Shown: positions 15,971 to 24,846 of the stretch, piece after piece
Numbering within the stretch: position 1 is the first letter of the stretch
How the letters are laid out: the number at the start of each line of letters is the position of its first letter
Assembly (NCBI GenBank): GCA_902496455.1
Contig: CABVAY010000015.1
Span: 1-44,449, forward strand
Direction of reading: 5' to 3'
Length of the DNA: 44,449 bases
From: an uncultured Collinsella sp.
Lineage (GTDB): Bacteria > Actinomycetota > Coriobacteriia > Coriobacteriales > Coriobacteriaceae
The notes under the pieces: generated by a model
What the model was told of the DNA's origin: nothing
Seen by the model: only the letters and a program-made list of their open reading frames with translations
Databases searched by the model: none
Made by a program: the position numbers and the translations under genes

Positions 15971-16531
15971 CTACACAAGCTCGTCAGACTGCTCTTGGAG
16001 CAGCGAGGCATAACTCCAGATCACCGAGATACACAGACAGACAGCCGCGCCGATAAGCGACCCCGCATCAAAGGCAACGCCTTGGCAAATCTCAATAACG
16101 AAGGAATGAGGCACGACGTAAAGCTCCAGCCCACCAATGGTAAGATTGACCGATCCGTAGGCACCAATAAGCGAAACCGCGGCGTTAACAGCAAAGGCAA
16201 GCGCAAGAACACGGATAAGCCGCACATGCGTCTTGGTAAAGGGCGAGACGCCTCGCGAGATGTTACGGCTGATCCCACACAGAACGACAAGCGAAATACC
16301 CACGACGAGTGCCAGGCACAGTCCGCTTGGGATAACGATGCACCCGCCATCGAGAAGCGTCACGACGCCGAAAGAATCGACAGAGGCAACGTTTGCAACC
16401 GCATACCAGATCACGTAAACAACCAACGCGGCAAAAGCGACGAGCATCCCTGCAAAAACGGCTGCCATGCAAAAGCCAAGCTTCCTGATATTATCGCCCG
16501 CTTTGGCCATACGCTGAACGCTGTTAGACAT
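15971..16531 (-). CDS. DUF2975 membrane protein
   Basis: A 186-residue protein with four membrane segments (about 20-45, 65-90, 108-130 and 150-175). The sequence GISRNISRGVSPFTKTHVRLIR between segments two and three is characteristic of DUF2975 (YoaS-like). The family is of unknown function; its constant pairing with a small HTH protein suggests a membrane sensor or anti-regulator. ATG at 16531 is chosen because GAGGGTGAG precedes it and because an operator lies directly upstream; the frame stays open 54 codons further without support. Confidence 0.82.
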   Translation of the reverse strand: MSNSVQRMAKAGDNIRKLGFCMAAVFAGMLVAFAALVVYVIWYAVANVASVDSFGVVTLLDGGCIVIPSGLCLALVVGISLVVLCGISRNISRGVSPFTKTHVRLIRVLALAFAVNAAVSLIGAYGSVNLTIGGLELYVVPHSFVIEICQGVAFDAGSLIGAAVCLCISVIWSYASLLQEQSDELV

Positions 16532-16550
16532 ACACTCACCCTCATCGACT

Positions 16551-16586
16551 CTATCGTTATTCGAACAGTTTATCGAACAACGATAT
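16551..16586. promoter_or_regulatory. Double operator upstream of the DUF2975/HTH operon
   Basis: CTATCG-TTATT-CGAACA (16551-16567) and TTATCG-AACAA-CGATAT (16570-16586) are 19 bp apart, and begin 20 nt before the DUF2975 start codon. The whole block is also an inverted repeat (13 bp with one mismatch). It matches the pair at 15506-15541. Confidence 0.65.
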
Positions 16587-16673
16587 TGATTGCATGCGGA
16601 AAGCCCCGCCAGTGCGCATAGGCCATTTACTAACCCGGAGGGGTGAGCGTGGATTTTTGGACACATATCGAAC

Positions 16674-16737
16674 GAGAGTGGATAATCTCCCACTTTGGGG
16701 CCGCCACCGGGCCTAAAACGGGAGATTATCCACTCTC
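16674..16737. repeat. 64-bp palindromic element behind the Hpt gene
   Basis: A perfect 18-bp inverted repeat, GAGAGTGGATAATCTCCC (16674-16691) and its complement (16720-16737), encloses 28 bp. It lies 25 nt past the Hpt stop codon and may serve as a terminator or a mobile palindrome. Confidence 0.75.
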
Positions 16738-16761
16738 ATAGTCATCAAGGCCCGCAAGCTC

Positions 16762-17118
16762 TTACTCTGCCGCCTCGCGCAGGGCCGACATCGTAGCCGC
16801 ATATTGCTGCTGCAACGCATGCATTCCCTCGCGAGCGCCGTCAACGGCATCGGCGCCGCGCAGCGCTTCGGTTACCACGACCGCCGGCTCGTACAGATTA
16901 TCGAATCCCAGGTTCTGGCTCACGCCCTTGAGCGTGTGCGCTGCCATAAACGCACCTTCGGCGTCTCCCGCCGCCATGGCGGCCTCCAGCTTGTCCATGC
17001 TCTCGTCATCCAAAAACTTGAGGGCAAAGCGGGCAAGCATTTCCTCGCCCATCAGCCGAGCGCATGCGTCATCATAATTGGCGCCGATCTTCTCATACGC
17101 CTCACGCATGGAAATCAT
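16762..17118 (-). CDS. Hpt-domain phosphotransfer protein
   Basis: A 118-residue four-helix histidine phosphotransfer protein. The phosphorylatable His61 lies in MAAHTLKGVSQNLGF, matching the HxLKGxxxxxG consensus. SD AAAGGAG lies 9 nt before the ATG. It is 23 nt behind the receiver/HD-GYP gene, so the two are one operon; the likely role is phosphorelay to or from Asp323 of that receiver. No sensor kinase is encoded nearby, so the phosphodonor is unknown. Confidence 0.9.
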   Translation of the reverse strand: MISMREAYEKIGANYDDACARLMGEEMLARFALKFLDDESMDKLEAAMAAGDAEGAFMAAHTLKGVSQNLGFDNLYEPAVVVTEALRGADAVDGAREGMHALQQQYAATMSALREAAE

Positions 17119-17141
17119 GGATTAAAACTCCTTTGGTCAAA

Positions 17142-19022
17142 CTAAATCGTGGGAAACGCGACGACGTCGGCGGGGCGTGCCAATGTCTCGGCAATACGGT
17201 CTTGCACCTCGAGCAGGCAGTCGAGCAACAGCGGGTTAAACTCACCGCACTTACCGTCCAAGATCATCTGGATAGCCTCCTTGTGCGGGATAGCGTCCTT
17301 GTACACGCGCACGCTCGTCAGAGCATCGTACACGTCGGCCACCGAGACCACCTGCGCGGCGATGGGGATATCGTCGCCCTTAAGGCCATCGGGATAACCC
17401 TTGCCGTCCCAGCGCTCGTGATGCCAACGCGCAATCTGGTACGCATATTCCATAAGCGCATTGCCGACGTGATGGCGGCCCAGCTCAAGCAACATGTCGG
17501 CGCCCATCGTGGCATGCGTCTTCATAATCTCGAACTCCTCGGGCGTAAGGCGCCCGGGTTTGTTGAGAATCGCATCGTCAATCGACATCTTGCCGATATC
17601 GTGCAGCGCCGAAGCCAGGGCAATCGTAGAGCGTTCCTCATTGTCAAGGGAGATGGTGTCGCTACGCTGAACCAGACAGCCAAGCAGCAGCTCGGTCAGC
17701 TTCTCGATGTTCGTAACGTGCCTGCCGCTCTCGCCGTTGCGAAGCTCCATGACGCCGGCCATGATGTCGATGAGCATGCGACTGTTCTTGACGCGCTCGT
17801 TGTACTGCTGGGACAGCAAACTCGTCAGGCGGCGCTGTTTGGCGTATAGGCGGATGGTGTTGCTTACACGCCGGCGCACGACACGGGAGTCAAACGGGCG
17901 GTTGATATAGTCCGAGGCGCCCAGCTCGTACGCGCGCAGAACCATATCATCGGAATCTTCGCTCGAAATCATGATGAAAGGCAGATTGTCGATACCCGAT
18001 CGGCGCGACAGATCGGCCAGCACCTCAAAGCCGCTTATGCCCGGCATGACAATATCCAGCAGCACGAGCGACAACTCATCGCCATAGCGGTCGACCATGT
18101 CGAGCGCCGTACGACCGTTGTCGGCCTCGAGGATGCAATACTCGTCCTTGAGCATCTCGTTGAGAATGACTCGGTTCATCTCGGAGTCATCGACAATAAG
18201 CACCAAAGGCTTTTCGCTTTGGAAGGCTTCGATGGAGTCGGCATCGGTCACGACCGTACCGGCTTTTGCCTTAGCGCGGCTCAATAACTGGACAGCGCGG
18301 CCAACGCCCTCATCGACCGTCTCGCCATGGATGCGAACGCCACCGACACATGCCGTCAAGCTCACGTACTCATGGCCCGGAACAATCGTGGCATGAACGG
18401 CATCGGACACCTGGTGCAGGCGACGGGTGAAGTCATCGGAGGGAATATTGGGCATAACGACCACAAACTTGTCGCAGCCATAGCGTACAAGCTCGTCAGT
18501 CGAACGAATTCCGCTGCGTATGGCTGTCGCCACAGCACCGAGCGCAAGGTCGCCGGCATGACGGCCACACGTATCGTTGAAGACCCTAAAATCATCAAGG
18601 TCAATCACCGCAACGCCGGCATTCATGCGGGCGCTACGGAGCTTTTCCTCGTAATATCGGCGATTGCGCACACCCGTCAGCACGTCGGTGTAGACGAGGT
18701 CCTCTTCTGCAGCCTCTTGCTCATCGATCGGACGCACCATCAGCAGGACGTGAGGCTCGCCCTCGACCTTCAGAGGGCGCAGGCGAGCGCGGTACTCGGT
18801 ACCATCATTGAGCAGCTGCTCCGATACATCATCGGAACCTGCCAAGGCCTCAAGACTTGACTGGCGCAGACAAGGGCACCGATTGCCGGCGAGCAGGCAG
18901 TTAGGCTCGCTCTTAATCTGATCGGCCGACAGCAAACGCACCACGGGGTAGGTCTTCGCGACGCGGGCGACCTCGGCGGCAGCCTCCTCGTCGGTTAGAT
19001 TGACCTCGTGATTATTGAGCAT
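17142..19022 (-). CDS. Degenerate GGDEF - receiver - HD-GYP response regulator
   Basis: A 626-residue cytoplasmic signalling protein. Order: an N-terminal region of unclear fold (1-105), GGDEF-like domain (about 106-265), receiver (about 272-392), HD-GYP phosphodiesterase (about 405-610). The GGDEF active-site motif reads GCDKF (182-186), so cyclic-di-GMP synthesis is unlikely. The receiver has Asp323 in VLLDIVMPG, but the usual Lys before Pro is Arg375 (NRPF). The HD-GYP part is complete: HDIGK at 474-478, HHERWDGKGYP at 534-544. The protein therefore probably degrades or senses c-di-GMP under control of the receiver. SD AAAGG precedes the ATG. The domain order with the receiver in the middle is uncommon. 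Confidence 0.88.
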   Translation of the reverse strand: MLNNHEVNLTDEEAAAEVARVAKTYPVVRLLSADQIKSEPNCLLAGNRCPCLRQSSLEALAGSDDVSEQLLNDGTEYRARLRPLKVEGEPHVLLMVRPIDEQEAAEEDLVYTDVLTGVRNRRYYEEKLRSARMNAGVAVIDLDDFRVFNDTCGRHAGDLALGAVATAIRSGIRSTDELVRYGCDKFVVVMPNIPSDDFTRRLHQVSDAVHATIVPGHEYVSLTACVGGVRIHGETVDEGVGRAVQLLSRAKAKAGTVVTDADSIEAFQSEKPLVLIVDDSEMNRVILNEMLKDEYCILEADNGRTALDMVDRYGDELSLVLLDIVMPGISGFEVLADLSRRSGIDNLPFIMISSEDSDDMVLRAYELGASDYINRPFDSRVVRRRVSNTIRLYAKQRRLTSLLSQQYNERVKNSRMLIDIMAGVMELRNGESGRHVTNIEKLTELLLGCLVQRSDTISLDNEERSTIALASALHDIGKMSIDDAILNKPGRLTPEEFEIMKTHATMGADMLLELGRHHVGNALMEYAYQIARWHHERWDGKGYPDGLKGDDIPIAAQVVSVADVYDALTSVRVYKDAIPHKEAIQMILDGKCGEFNPLLLDCLLEVQDRIAETLARPADVVAFPTI

Positions 19023-19233
19023 ATGGGGCCCTTTCTATCGTTATGCACGGCAACGGTGCATATCAATTGGTACAAGGGTAACATCTAACAGCTGAAGGCA
19101 AACGCGCGATTATCGTTACATTTTTATGACCTGGCAAGCGGCGGTAATGGAGCCGCGGGCGCGCGGTTATGGACGCATTCGTCAACAATGACGAAACGCT
19201 AACAACCCCTCTCCCCGCAGGTCATCGAGCGTG

Positions 19234-20031
19234 CTAACGCTCCAAGACATCGCGAACGGCATTTGCCGCCGTAACGGGGCGATCGCGCAGACCGTTATGC
19301 GCGCCCGGGATCGTCACAAGGGGGCAATCGAGATATTCGGCAGCCGCTCGCGTGCCAGCCTCGCGGGGTGTATCGACCGAAAGCTCGCCCAAGAACACGG
19401 CCGACACCGCCTTTGACGCGCGGGCGCGCTCCCAGTCGGGAGCATATGTCATATTTGTTCCGTATTCATTGGCCATGAAGCAACGACCATTGCGCAGGGC
19501 ATGTTTGACTTCCGCTTCGGTCGTCCCGGGAGCCTCGGGGTCCAAGTCGCCGAGGGCTCCCAAGAAAAGCCGGAGCGCCCTTGAAACCTTTCCAGCCGCA
19601 ATCATATCGAGCAAAACCGGAGCTGCGCCCATGCCGACGCCTTCGGCCGACACAGCCGGCTCATGCAGAATCGCACGGGCGACGAGATGGGGTTCGGTGC
19701 GAAGAAGCTCCAGCGCCACCAACGTACCGGCGCTATGCGCAAGCACATTTGCCGGAGCGCCAACGTGTTCGATCACGGCTTGCAGGTCGGCGGCCTGAGC
19801 GGCAAGATCATAGCTGCCGTCTGCCGCATCGCTGCTGCCACCGCAGCCGCGGCGGTCGTAGGCAATTACGCGGTAGTTGCGGCTGAGCTCACAAGCGATG
19901 CCGTCGAAAAATGTGCCGTCGACACAAGCACCGTGCACGCACACCAAGGCAGGAGCATCAGGCGACACATCTGGGCCGGCATATTCGCGACAGGCAATCG
20001 TGGTGCCCGCATTCTCGACCGTAAAATCCAT
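19234..20031 (-). CDS. Alpha/beta hydrolase
   Basis: A 265-residue single-domain alpha/beta hydrolase. The oxyanion-side HG is in VCVHGACVDG (31-39), the nucleophile Ser100 in LAHSAG, and the catalytic His in PGAHNGL near 250. Closest by look to the carboxylesterase/peroxidase-like hydrolases; substrate unknown. SD GGGGG lies before the ATG at 20031. It stands alone, with opposite orientation to the radical SAM gene upstream. Confidence 0.85.
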   Translation of the reverse strand: MDFTVENAGTTIACREYAGPDVSPDAPALVCVHGACVDGTFFDGIACELSRNYRVIAYDRRGCGGSSDAADGSYDLAAQAADLQAVIEHVGAPANVLAHSAGTLVALELLRTEPHLVARAILHEPAVSAEGVGMGAAPVLLDMIAAGKVSRALRLFLGALGDLDPEAPGTTEAEVKHALRNGRCFMANEYGTNMTYAPDWERARASKAVSAVFLGELSVDTPREAGTRAAAEYLDCPLVTIPGAHNGLRDRPVTAANAVRDVLER

Positions 20032-20256
20032 GTTGTGCCCCCATCATCAACGCCCATCCAGTTGCACGTCAGTGCGGTTGGATGGACCCGCATTGCCTTA
20101 CGCCTTGTTAACAGATTAACTGTACCCGACCCGAGGCTTTTCATGGCACGGCATAATGAGCGACGTGAAAAAACGAAACTTGTAAAGCAAGAGCCCGCAC
20201 CTTGCTTTGGAGCCGATGCTATGCTTAGGCACAATTGTCTTGAGGAGCATATGCCT

Positions 20257-21033
20257 ATGTCTACGTTTTTGAATGCCAGCCCCATCTTTGGGCCCGTTCG
20301 CAGCCGTCGCCTTGGTCTCTCGCTCGGCGTCAACATGATGCCGGCCAGCGGCAAAATCTGCACGTTCGACTGCATTTACTGCGAAAACGGCCTCAACGCC
20401 GAGCGCCCCTGTCATGAGCCGTACAACACAGCTGCCGTGGTACTCGACGCGCTCGAGGCAAAGCTGCGCGAGATGGCAGCCGAGGGCGAGCTCCCCGATG
20501 TGATCACCTTCGCAGGCAACGGCGAGCCCACTGCCGCACCGGAGTTTCCGCAGGCCATCGCCGGCGCCGTCGCGTTGCGCGACGAGCTTGCCCCAAACTC
20601 CAAGATCGCCGTGCTCTCCAACGGCACGCGCGCCGACCGTCCCCAGGTACACGATGCGCTCATGATGGTCGACGACAACATCCTCAAGCTCGATACGGTC
20701 GACCCGGCATTTATCCAGCTGCTCGACCAGCCCGTTGGCCCCTACGATGTGGAGCACCAGATTGAGACGTTCGCAAGCTTTAACGGCCACGTCATTATCC
20801 AGACGATCTTTTTGACCGGCGAGTATCAGGGCAAGCTCATCGACAACACCGGCGAGGAGTACGTCGCCCCCTGGCTCGCGGCACTTGAGCGCATTCGCCC
20901 ACAAGAAGCGACCATCTACACGGTGGCTCGCGAGACGCCGGTCGCCGGCCTTGCCAAAGCAGCGCCCGAGGCCCTCGACGCCATCGCCGCGCGCGTGCGC
21001 GCCCTCGGCATTCCCTGCCAGGTGAGCTACTAG
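20257..21033 (+). CDS. Radical SAM protein (COG0731-type)
   Basis: A 258-residue radical S-adenosylmethionine enzyme. The 4Fe-4S motif CX3CX2C is at Cys35, Cys39 and Cys42 (CTFDCIYCENG). The opening SPIFGPVRSRRLGLSLGVN is typical of the group annotated as wyosine-synthetase-like or YfkA-like radical SAM proteins; the glycine-rich GNGEPT follows near residue 90. The true substrate is unknown. ATG at 20257 is chosen because GAGGAG lies 9 nt upstream; an ATG two codons earlier would be too close. An extended -10 (TGCTATGCT) lies near 20216. Confidence 0.88.
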   Translation: MSTFLNASPIFGPVRSRRLGLSLGVNMMPASGKICTFDCIYCENGLNAERPCHEPYNTAAVVLDALEAKLREMAAEGELPDVITFAGNGEPTAAPEFPQAIAGAVALRDELAPNSKIAVLSNGTRADRPQVHDALMMVDDNILKLDTVDPAFIQLLDQPVGPYDVEHQIETFASFNGHVIIQTIFLTGEYQGKLIDNTGEEYVAPWLAALERIRPQEATIYTVARETPVAGLAKAAPEALDAIAARVRALGIPCQVSY

Positions 21034-21088
21034 CGCGCAGCCGCCCTGTGAGTGGGCTATACTAGCTGCGAATGAAAGGAAGTTAGCC

Positions 21089-21976
21089 ATGTTTGACAAT
21101 GGACCCGTGCCCGGCCGCAACGACGTCTGCTGGTGCGGCAGCGGCAAAAAATATAAGAAATGCCATAGCGCCTTTGATGAGCGCCTCGAGCGCTTGTGGG
21201 AAGAGGGCTGGGAGGTTCTGCCCCGCACGCTCTACAAGACGCCCGCCGATATCGAGGGCATCAAGCGCTCGGCCGCCATCAACGTGGGTGTGCTCGATTA
21301 CGTAGGCGAACACATCGCCGCGGGCATGACCACCAACCAGATCGACCAGATGATCTACGACTACACCGTCGAGCACGGCGGCACGCCGGCCGATCTTAAC
21401 TACGAGGGCTATCCCAAGAGCGTGTGCACCTCGATCAACGACGTCGTCTGCCACGGTATCCCCTGCGATGCGGATGTGCTGCACGAGGGCGACATCATCA
21501 ACGTGGACTGCTCCACGATCCTGGACGGTTACTTTAGTGATTCGAGCCGTATGTTCTGCATCGGCGAGGTCTCGGCCGAGCGCCAGCGCCTGGTCGACGT
21601 CACCCGCGCCAGCGTGGAGGCGGGTCTGGCGGCCGTCAAGCCGTGGCTACCGCTGTCCGTGATGGCCGAGGCCGTGCAAAAGACGGTCGAGGACGCCGGC
21701 TTTAGCGTGGTGCGCGAGTACGGCGGACACGGCATCGGTAAGGAGTTCCACGAGGACCCGTTTGTGGGCTTTACCACCGAGGCACCCGATGTGGACACCA
21801 TCATGGCTCCGGGCATGGTCTTTACCATCGAGCCCATGGTCAACGCCGGAGTGCCCGACATCAAGATCAGCAAGGGTGACGGCTGGTGCGTGCGCACCAA
21901 GGACGGCAGCGATTCGGCCCAGTGCGAGGTACAGCTCGTGGTGACCGAGGATGGTTACGAACTGCTGAGCTGGTAG
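21089..21976 (+). CDS. map: Type I methionine aminopeptidase with N-terminal SEC-C motif
   Basis: A 295-residue metallopeptidase that removes the initiator methionine from new proteins. The N-terminus carries a zinc-binding SEC-C motif (PGRNDVCWCGSGKKYKKC, about 8-25), which probably docks it to the ribosome or nascent chain. The catalytic domain follows: metal ligands Asp in INVDCS, Asp in YFSDSSRMF, His in GGHGIGKEFHEDP, Glu in TIEPM and Glu in AQCEVQL. SD AAGGAAG precedes the ATG, and TATACT at 21058-21063 is a likely -10. A strong terminator follows. Confidence 0.95.
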   Translation: MFDNGPVPGRNDVCWCGSGKKYKKCHSAFDERLERLWEEGWEVLPRTLYKTPADIEGIKRSAAINVGVLDYVGEHIAAGMTTNQIDQMIYDYTVEHGGTPADLNYEGYPKSVCTSINDVVCHGIPCDADVLHEGDIINVDCSTILDGYFSDSSRMFCIGEVSAERQRLVDVTRASVEAGLAAVKPWLPLSVMAEAVQKTVEDAGFSVVREYGGHGIGKEFHEDPFVGFTTEAPDVDTIMAPGMVFTIEPMVNAGVPDIKISKGDGWCVRTKDGSDSAQCEVQLVVTEDGYELLSW

Positions 21977-21985
21977 CCGTGGATG

Positions 21986-22038
21986 CGCCGGGCTTCGCGA
22001 TGGATATGTTAACCATCGCGAAGCCCGGCGTTTTATTT
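21986..22038 (+). terminator. Intrinsic terminator of map
   Basis: An 18-bp stem (21986-22003 with 22013-22030; CGCCGGGCTTCGCGATGG and complement) followed by TTTTATTT. Confidence 0.92.
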
Positions 22039-22051
22039 GAACGTTTTGCCT

Positions 22052-22092
22052 GATAAAACCTGCCAAAATAAACCTGTCCCTTTTTGGCAGGT
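22052..22092 (+). repeat. 40-bp palindromic repeat, copy b
   Basis: Full-length copy of the repeat first seen at 8515, placed between the map terminator and the SD of the dehydrogenase gene. Confidence 0.88.
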
Positions 22093-22111
22093 CGAGCGGA
22101 GAGGACTGCTT

Positions 22112-23047
22112 GTGAACATTCTGGTTTTGTTGCCCGTCAACGACCGTCATCGCGCAATTCTTGAGTCGAGCGCTCCGGGCGAGGACTTTATCTACACGAG
22201 CGCCGACGCCGCCACGCACGAGCAGGTCGCCGATGCCGACGTGATCCTGGGCAACATCGACCCTGACATGCTCACGGCATGCGAGCGTCTCCAGCTGTTG
22301 CAATTGCAAACCGCCGGCTATGACGACTACCTTGCCGCCGGCACTGTGCCGGTCGACGCCAAACTGTCTTGCTCGGTGGGCGCCTACGGCCAGGCCGTGA
22401 GCGAGCACATGTTTGCCATGGTCCTTTCCATGATGAAGCGCCTGCCCGGCTATCACGACTTGCAGCGCGAGCATCGCTGGGAGGATTTGGGGCCGGTCAC
22501 CTCGCTCAAAAACGCCAATGTGCTGGTGCTGGGCGCGGGCGATATCGGCGGCCACTTCGCCACGCTCTGCCGCAACATGGGCGCGCACGTCCGCGGCATC
22601 AAGCGCCATCCACTCGTCTACCCCATTGTGTTTGAGGACATGGACGGCATGGATGCCCTGCCCGAGCGCCTGGCGGAGGCCGACATCGTCGCATCCTTTA
22701 TGCCCAGCACACCCGAGACCCGCGGCCTGGCGAACGCCGAATTCTTCGCCGCGATGAAACCGGGCGCCTTCTTTGCTAACGGCGGCCGCGGTGACCTCGT
22801 GGTTGCCGACGACCTGGTCGCCGCCCTGGAGTCGGGACACCTTGCCGGCGCCGCGGTCGACGTCACCGACCCCGAGCCGCTGCCCGCCACAAGCCCGCTG
22901 TGGGATGCACCCAACATGCTTATCACACCACACGTCTCCGGCTGGTTCCACCTGGCCGCCACGCTCAACAACGTCGTCGACATCGCCGCGGAGAACCTGC
23001 GCCACCTGCAGGCCGGCGAGACGCTCCGCTGCTGGATCGAACATTAG
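22112..23047 (+). CDS. D-isomer-specific 2-hydroxyacid dehydrogenase
   Basis: A 311-residue NAD(P)-dependent oxidoreductase. The Rossmann motif VLVLGAGDIGGHFA lies near residues 138-151, and the catalytic Arg (GGRGDLV), Glu (DPEPLP) and His (TPHVSG) are all present. Substrate is not clear; the family covers phosphoglycerate, lactate and hydroxyisocaproate dehydrogenases. GTG at 22112 is preferred because GGAGAGG lies 7 nt upstream and homology begins there; an open frame reaches back to 22037 through the palindromic repeat. Confidence 0.88.
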   Translation: MNILVLLPVNDRHRAILESSAPGEDFIYTSADAATHEQVADADVILGNIDPDMLTACERLQLLQLQTAGYDDYLAAGTVPVDAKLSCSVGAYGQAVSEHMFAMVLSMMKRLPGYHDLQREHRWEDLGPVTSLKNANVLVLGAGDIGGHFATLCRNMGAHVRGIKRHPLVYPIVFEDMDGMDALPERLAEADIVASFMPSTPETRGLANAEFFAAMKPGAFFANGGRGDLVVADDLVAALESGHLAGAAVDVTDPEPLPATSPLWDAPNMLITPHVSGWFHLAATLNNVVDIAAENLRHLQAGETLRCWIEH

Positions 23048-23159
23048 GGTTCCGCCGTTCTAACGAACGGCGGACCGGTCGACGCTGCGCGCCGCCCAGA
23101 GCGACAATTTGTCATTCAAAAGGCGAGGCATGACCAGAAGGTCAATGCCTCGCCTTTTT
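23048..23159 (+). terminator. Tandem terminators behind the dehydrogenase
   Basis: First hairpin 23048-23076 (CCGCCGTTC/GAACGGCGG) begins right after the stop codon. The second, 23118-23159, has a 14-bp stem (AAAAGGCGAGGCAT and complement) ending in TTTTT. Confidence 0.88.
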
Positions 23160-23259
23160 CATGCCAACTTGTTCGTTCTGGACGTCGCTCGCTGACGTTT
23201 GCTCAACCCGCGGTGTCTTAACAATTCCGTCCAGCTGTTGGCATTGCAGCATTTTCCCA

Positions 23260-23299
23260 GATAAAACCTGCCAAAATTAACATCCCTTTTTGGCAGGTT
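23260..23299 (+). repeat. 40-bp palindromic repeat, copy c
   Basis: A copy with the spacer shortened (TTAACATCCC). Its right end directly touches the stop codon of the M18 peptidase gene on the minus strand; read on that strand the hairpin ends in GGTTTTATC, like a terminator. Confidence 0.85.
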
Positions 23300-24685
23300 T
23301 TAGAGCTCCACGCTTTCGGCGCCGTTGATGGTTAGGTTGCGCTCGTAGAAGGCGGTGAGGGCGCGGATGGCGTACATCACGTCGCGCACGCCGCCGGTCT
23401 CGTAGCTCGAGTGCATGGCCAGCTGCGGCAGGCCCACGTCCACGGCATGCATGCTCGCCTGCATATTAGACAGGTTGCCGAGGGTGGAACCGCCCGCCAT
23501 ATCGCTCTTATTGGCGAAGGCCTGCGTGGGCACGTCGGCGTCATCGCAAATAGCCTGGAACACTGCGCGGCTAAAGGCATCGGTGCAGTAGTGCTGGTTG
23601 GCAGCTTCCTTGATAACGATGCCGCCGTTGAGCACAACCTGGTTGCGCGCATCGCACTTCTCGGCATGGTTGGGGTGCACGGCATGTGCATTGTCGCAAC
23701 TCACGAGCATCGAGGCGGCAAGTGCGCGATGGTACGACTCGTCGTCAAAGCCCAGCGATCCGTTGATGCGGCGCAGTGCGTCGGCCAAGAAGGTCGACAT
23801 GGCGCCCTGCTTGGTCTCGGAGCCAACCTCCTCGTTATCAAAGCAGCAGAAGACCGAAATGTCGTGCGCGTTCTCGGCACCCAAAAATGCCTGTAGCGAG
23901 GTATAGGCGCAGGCCAGGTCGTCAAGCTTGGGCGTCGAGATAAACTCGTCGGCCCAGCCCCAGATGCGTGCATCCTGGCGATTGACCAGGAACAGATCGC
24001 GGCCCAGGATCTGCTCGGGCTCAACGTCCAGTTCGTCAGCGACCAGGGCGTCAAAATCTCCCTGTTTAAGGTCACCGGCGCTGATGAGCGGGCACAGGTC
24101 GACGGCTCGGTTGGGAGCAAAGCCCTCGTTAACGCCGCGGTTCATGTGGATGGCAAGGCTCGGGATAATAGCGACCTCGCGCTCGGTGGCAAGCAGGCGG
24201 CTCTCAATACGGTCGCCCTCGCGCACCAGCACACGGCCCGCGAGCGCCAGCGGACGGTCGAACCAGGTGTAGTCGATCATGCCGCCGTAGGCCTCGGTGT
24301 TCAGGCGCAGCGTCTCGCCTGCGCCGTCGAGCTCGGGCACGGCCTTGACCTTAAACGTCGGCGAATCGCTGTGCGACGCCGTGAGCTGAAAATGATAGTC
24401 ACCGGCAACGCCGTCCTCGCCCCACGTCGCGGCCAGGTCCTCGCCCACCTTAAAGGCAACAACGCTCGAGGTGTTGCGCTGCGTGTAATAACGCCCGCCC
24501 GGCTCGATGTCCCACGCCGCGTTCTCGGGCAGGTAGGTAAAGCCCGCCTCGTCGAGCTCGGCCATAATGGTCGCCGCCGTATGGAACATGCTGGGGCATG
24601 CCTCGATAAAGTCGATAAGGTCGTTGGCGGCCTCGATATCGTCGGCCGTCACATGCGCGCGCTCGGGCGTTTCCTGATCCGTCAT
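23300..24685 (-). CDS. M18 family aspartyl aminopeptidase
   Basis: A 461-residue di-zinc aminopeptidase that releases N-terminal acidic residues from peptides in the cytoplasm. Visible ligand motifs: ASHSDSP (His), STPKLDDL (Asp), DNEEVGS (Glu pair), SCDNAHAVHP (Asp) and the C-terminal AMHSSYE (His). The start at 24685 has SD AAGGGGAG; an in-frame ATG at 24796 also has a very good SD (AAAGGAG, 7 nt), which would add 37 residues unlike the family. The shorter form fits the usual M18 N-terminus. Confidence 0.92.
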   Translation of the reverse strand: MTDQETPERAHVTADDIEAANDLIDFIEACPSMFHTAATIMAELDEAGFTYLPENAAWDIEPGGRYYTQRNTSSVVAFKVGEDLAATWGEDGVAGDYHFQLTASHSDSPTFKVKAVPELDGAGETLRLNTEAYGGMIDYTWFDRPLALAGRVLVREGDRIESRLLATEREVAIIPSLAIHMNRGVNEGFAPNRAVDLCPLISAGDLKQGDFDALVADELDVEPEQILGRDLFLVNRQDARIWGWADEFISTPKLDDLACAYTSLQAFLGAENAHDISVFCCFDNEEVGSETKQGAMSTFLADALRRINGSLGFDDESYHRALAASMLVSCDNAHAVHPNHAEKCDARNQVVLNGGIVIKEAANQHYCTDAFSRAVFQAICDDADVPTQAFANKSDMAGGSTLGNLSNMQASMHAVDVGLPQLAMHSSYETGGVRDVMYAIRALTAFYERNLTINGAESVEL

Positions 24686-24846
24686 GCTCTCCCCTTTCGC
24701 TGGGCTGATGGTCCCCTCCAGCATACCCCGACGTGCCAGTGCCGCGCTCTTCATTCCATGTTTAATCCCGCGCCGCTCACCAAGTTGAGCCATCATGCCC
24801 GCGCTCCTTTTGCGACAATTGCGCTAACAGGACGAGAGGAGTCGTC

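Noticed and set aside
13105..16586. Integrated mobile element around the AT-richer ABC/HTH island
   Set aside because: No integrase, transposase, direct repeats or tRNA target seen at the borders; base composition alone does not show a mobile element.
24686..24796. Longer M18 peptidase start at 24796 with a strong SD
   Set aside because: The extra 37 residues do not resemble the family and a good SD also precedes the ATG at 24685; noted as an alternative only.
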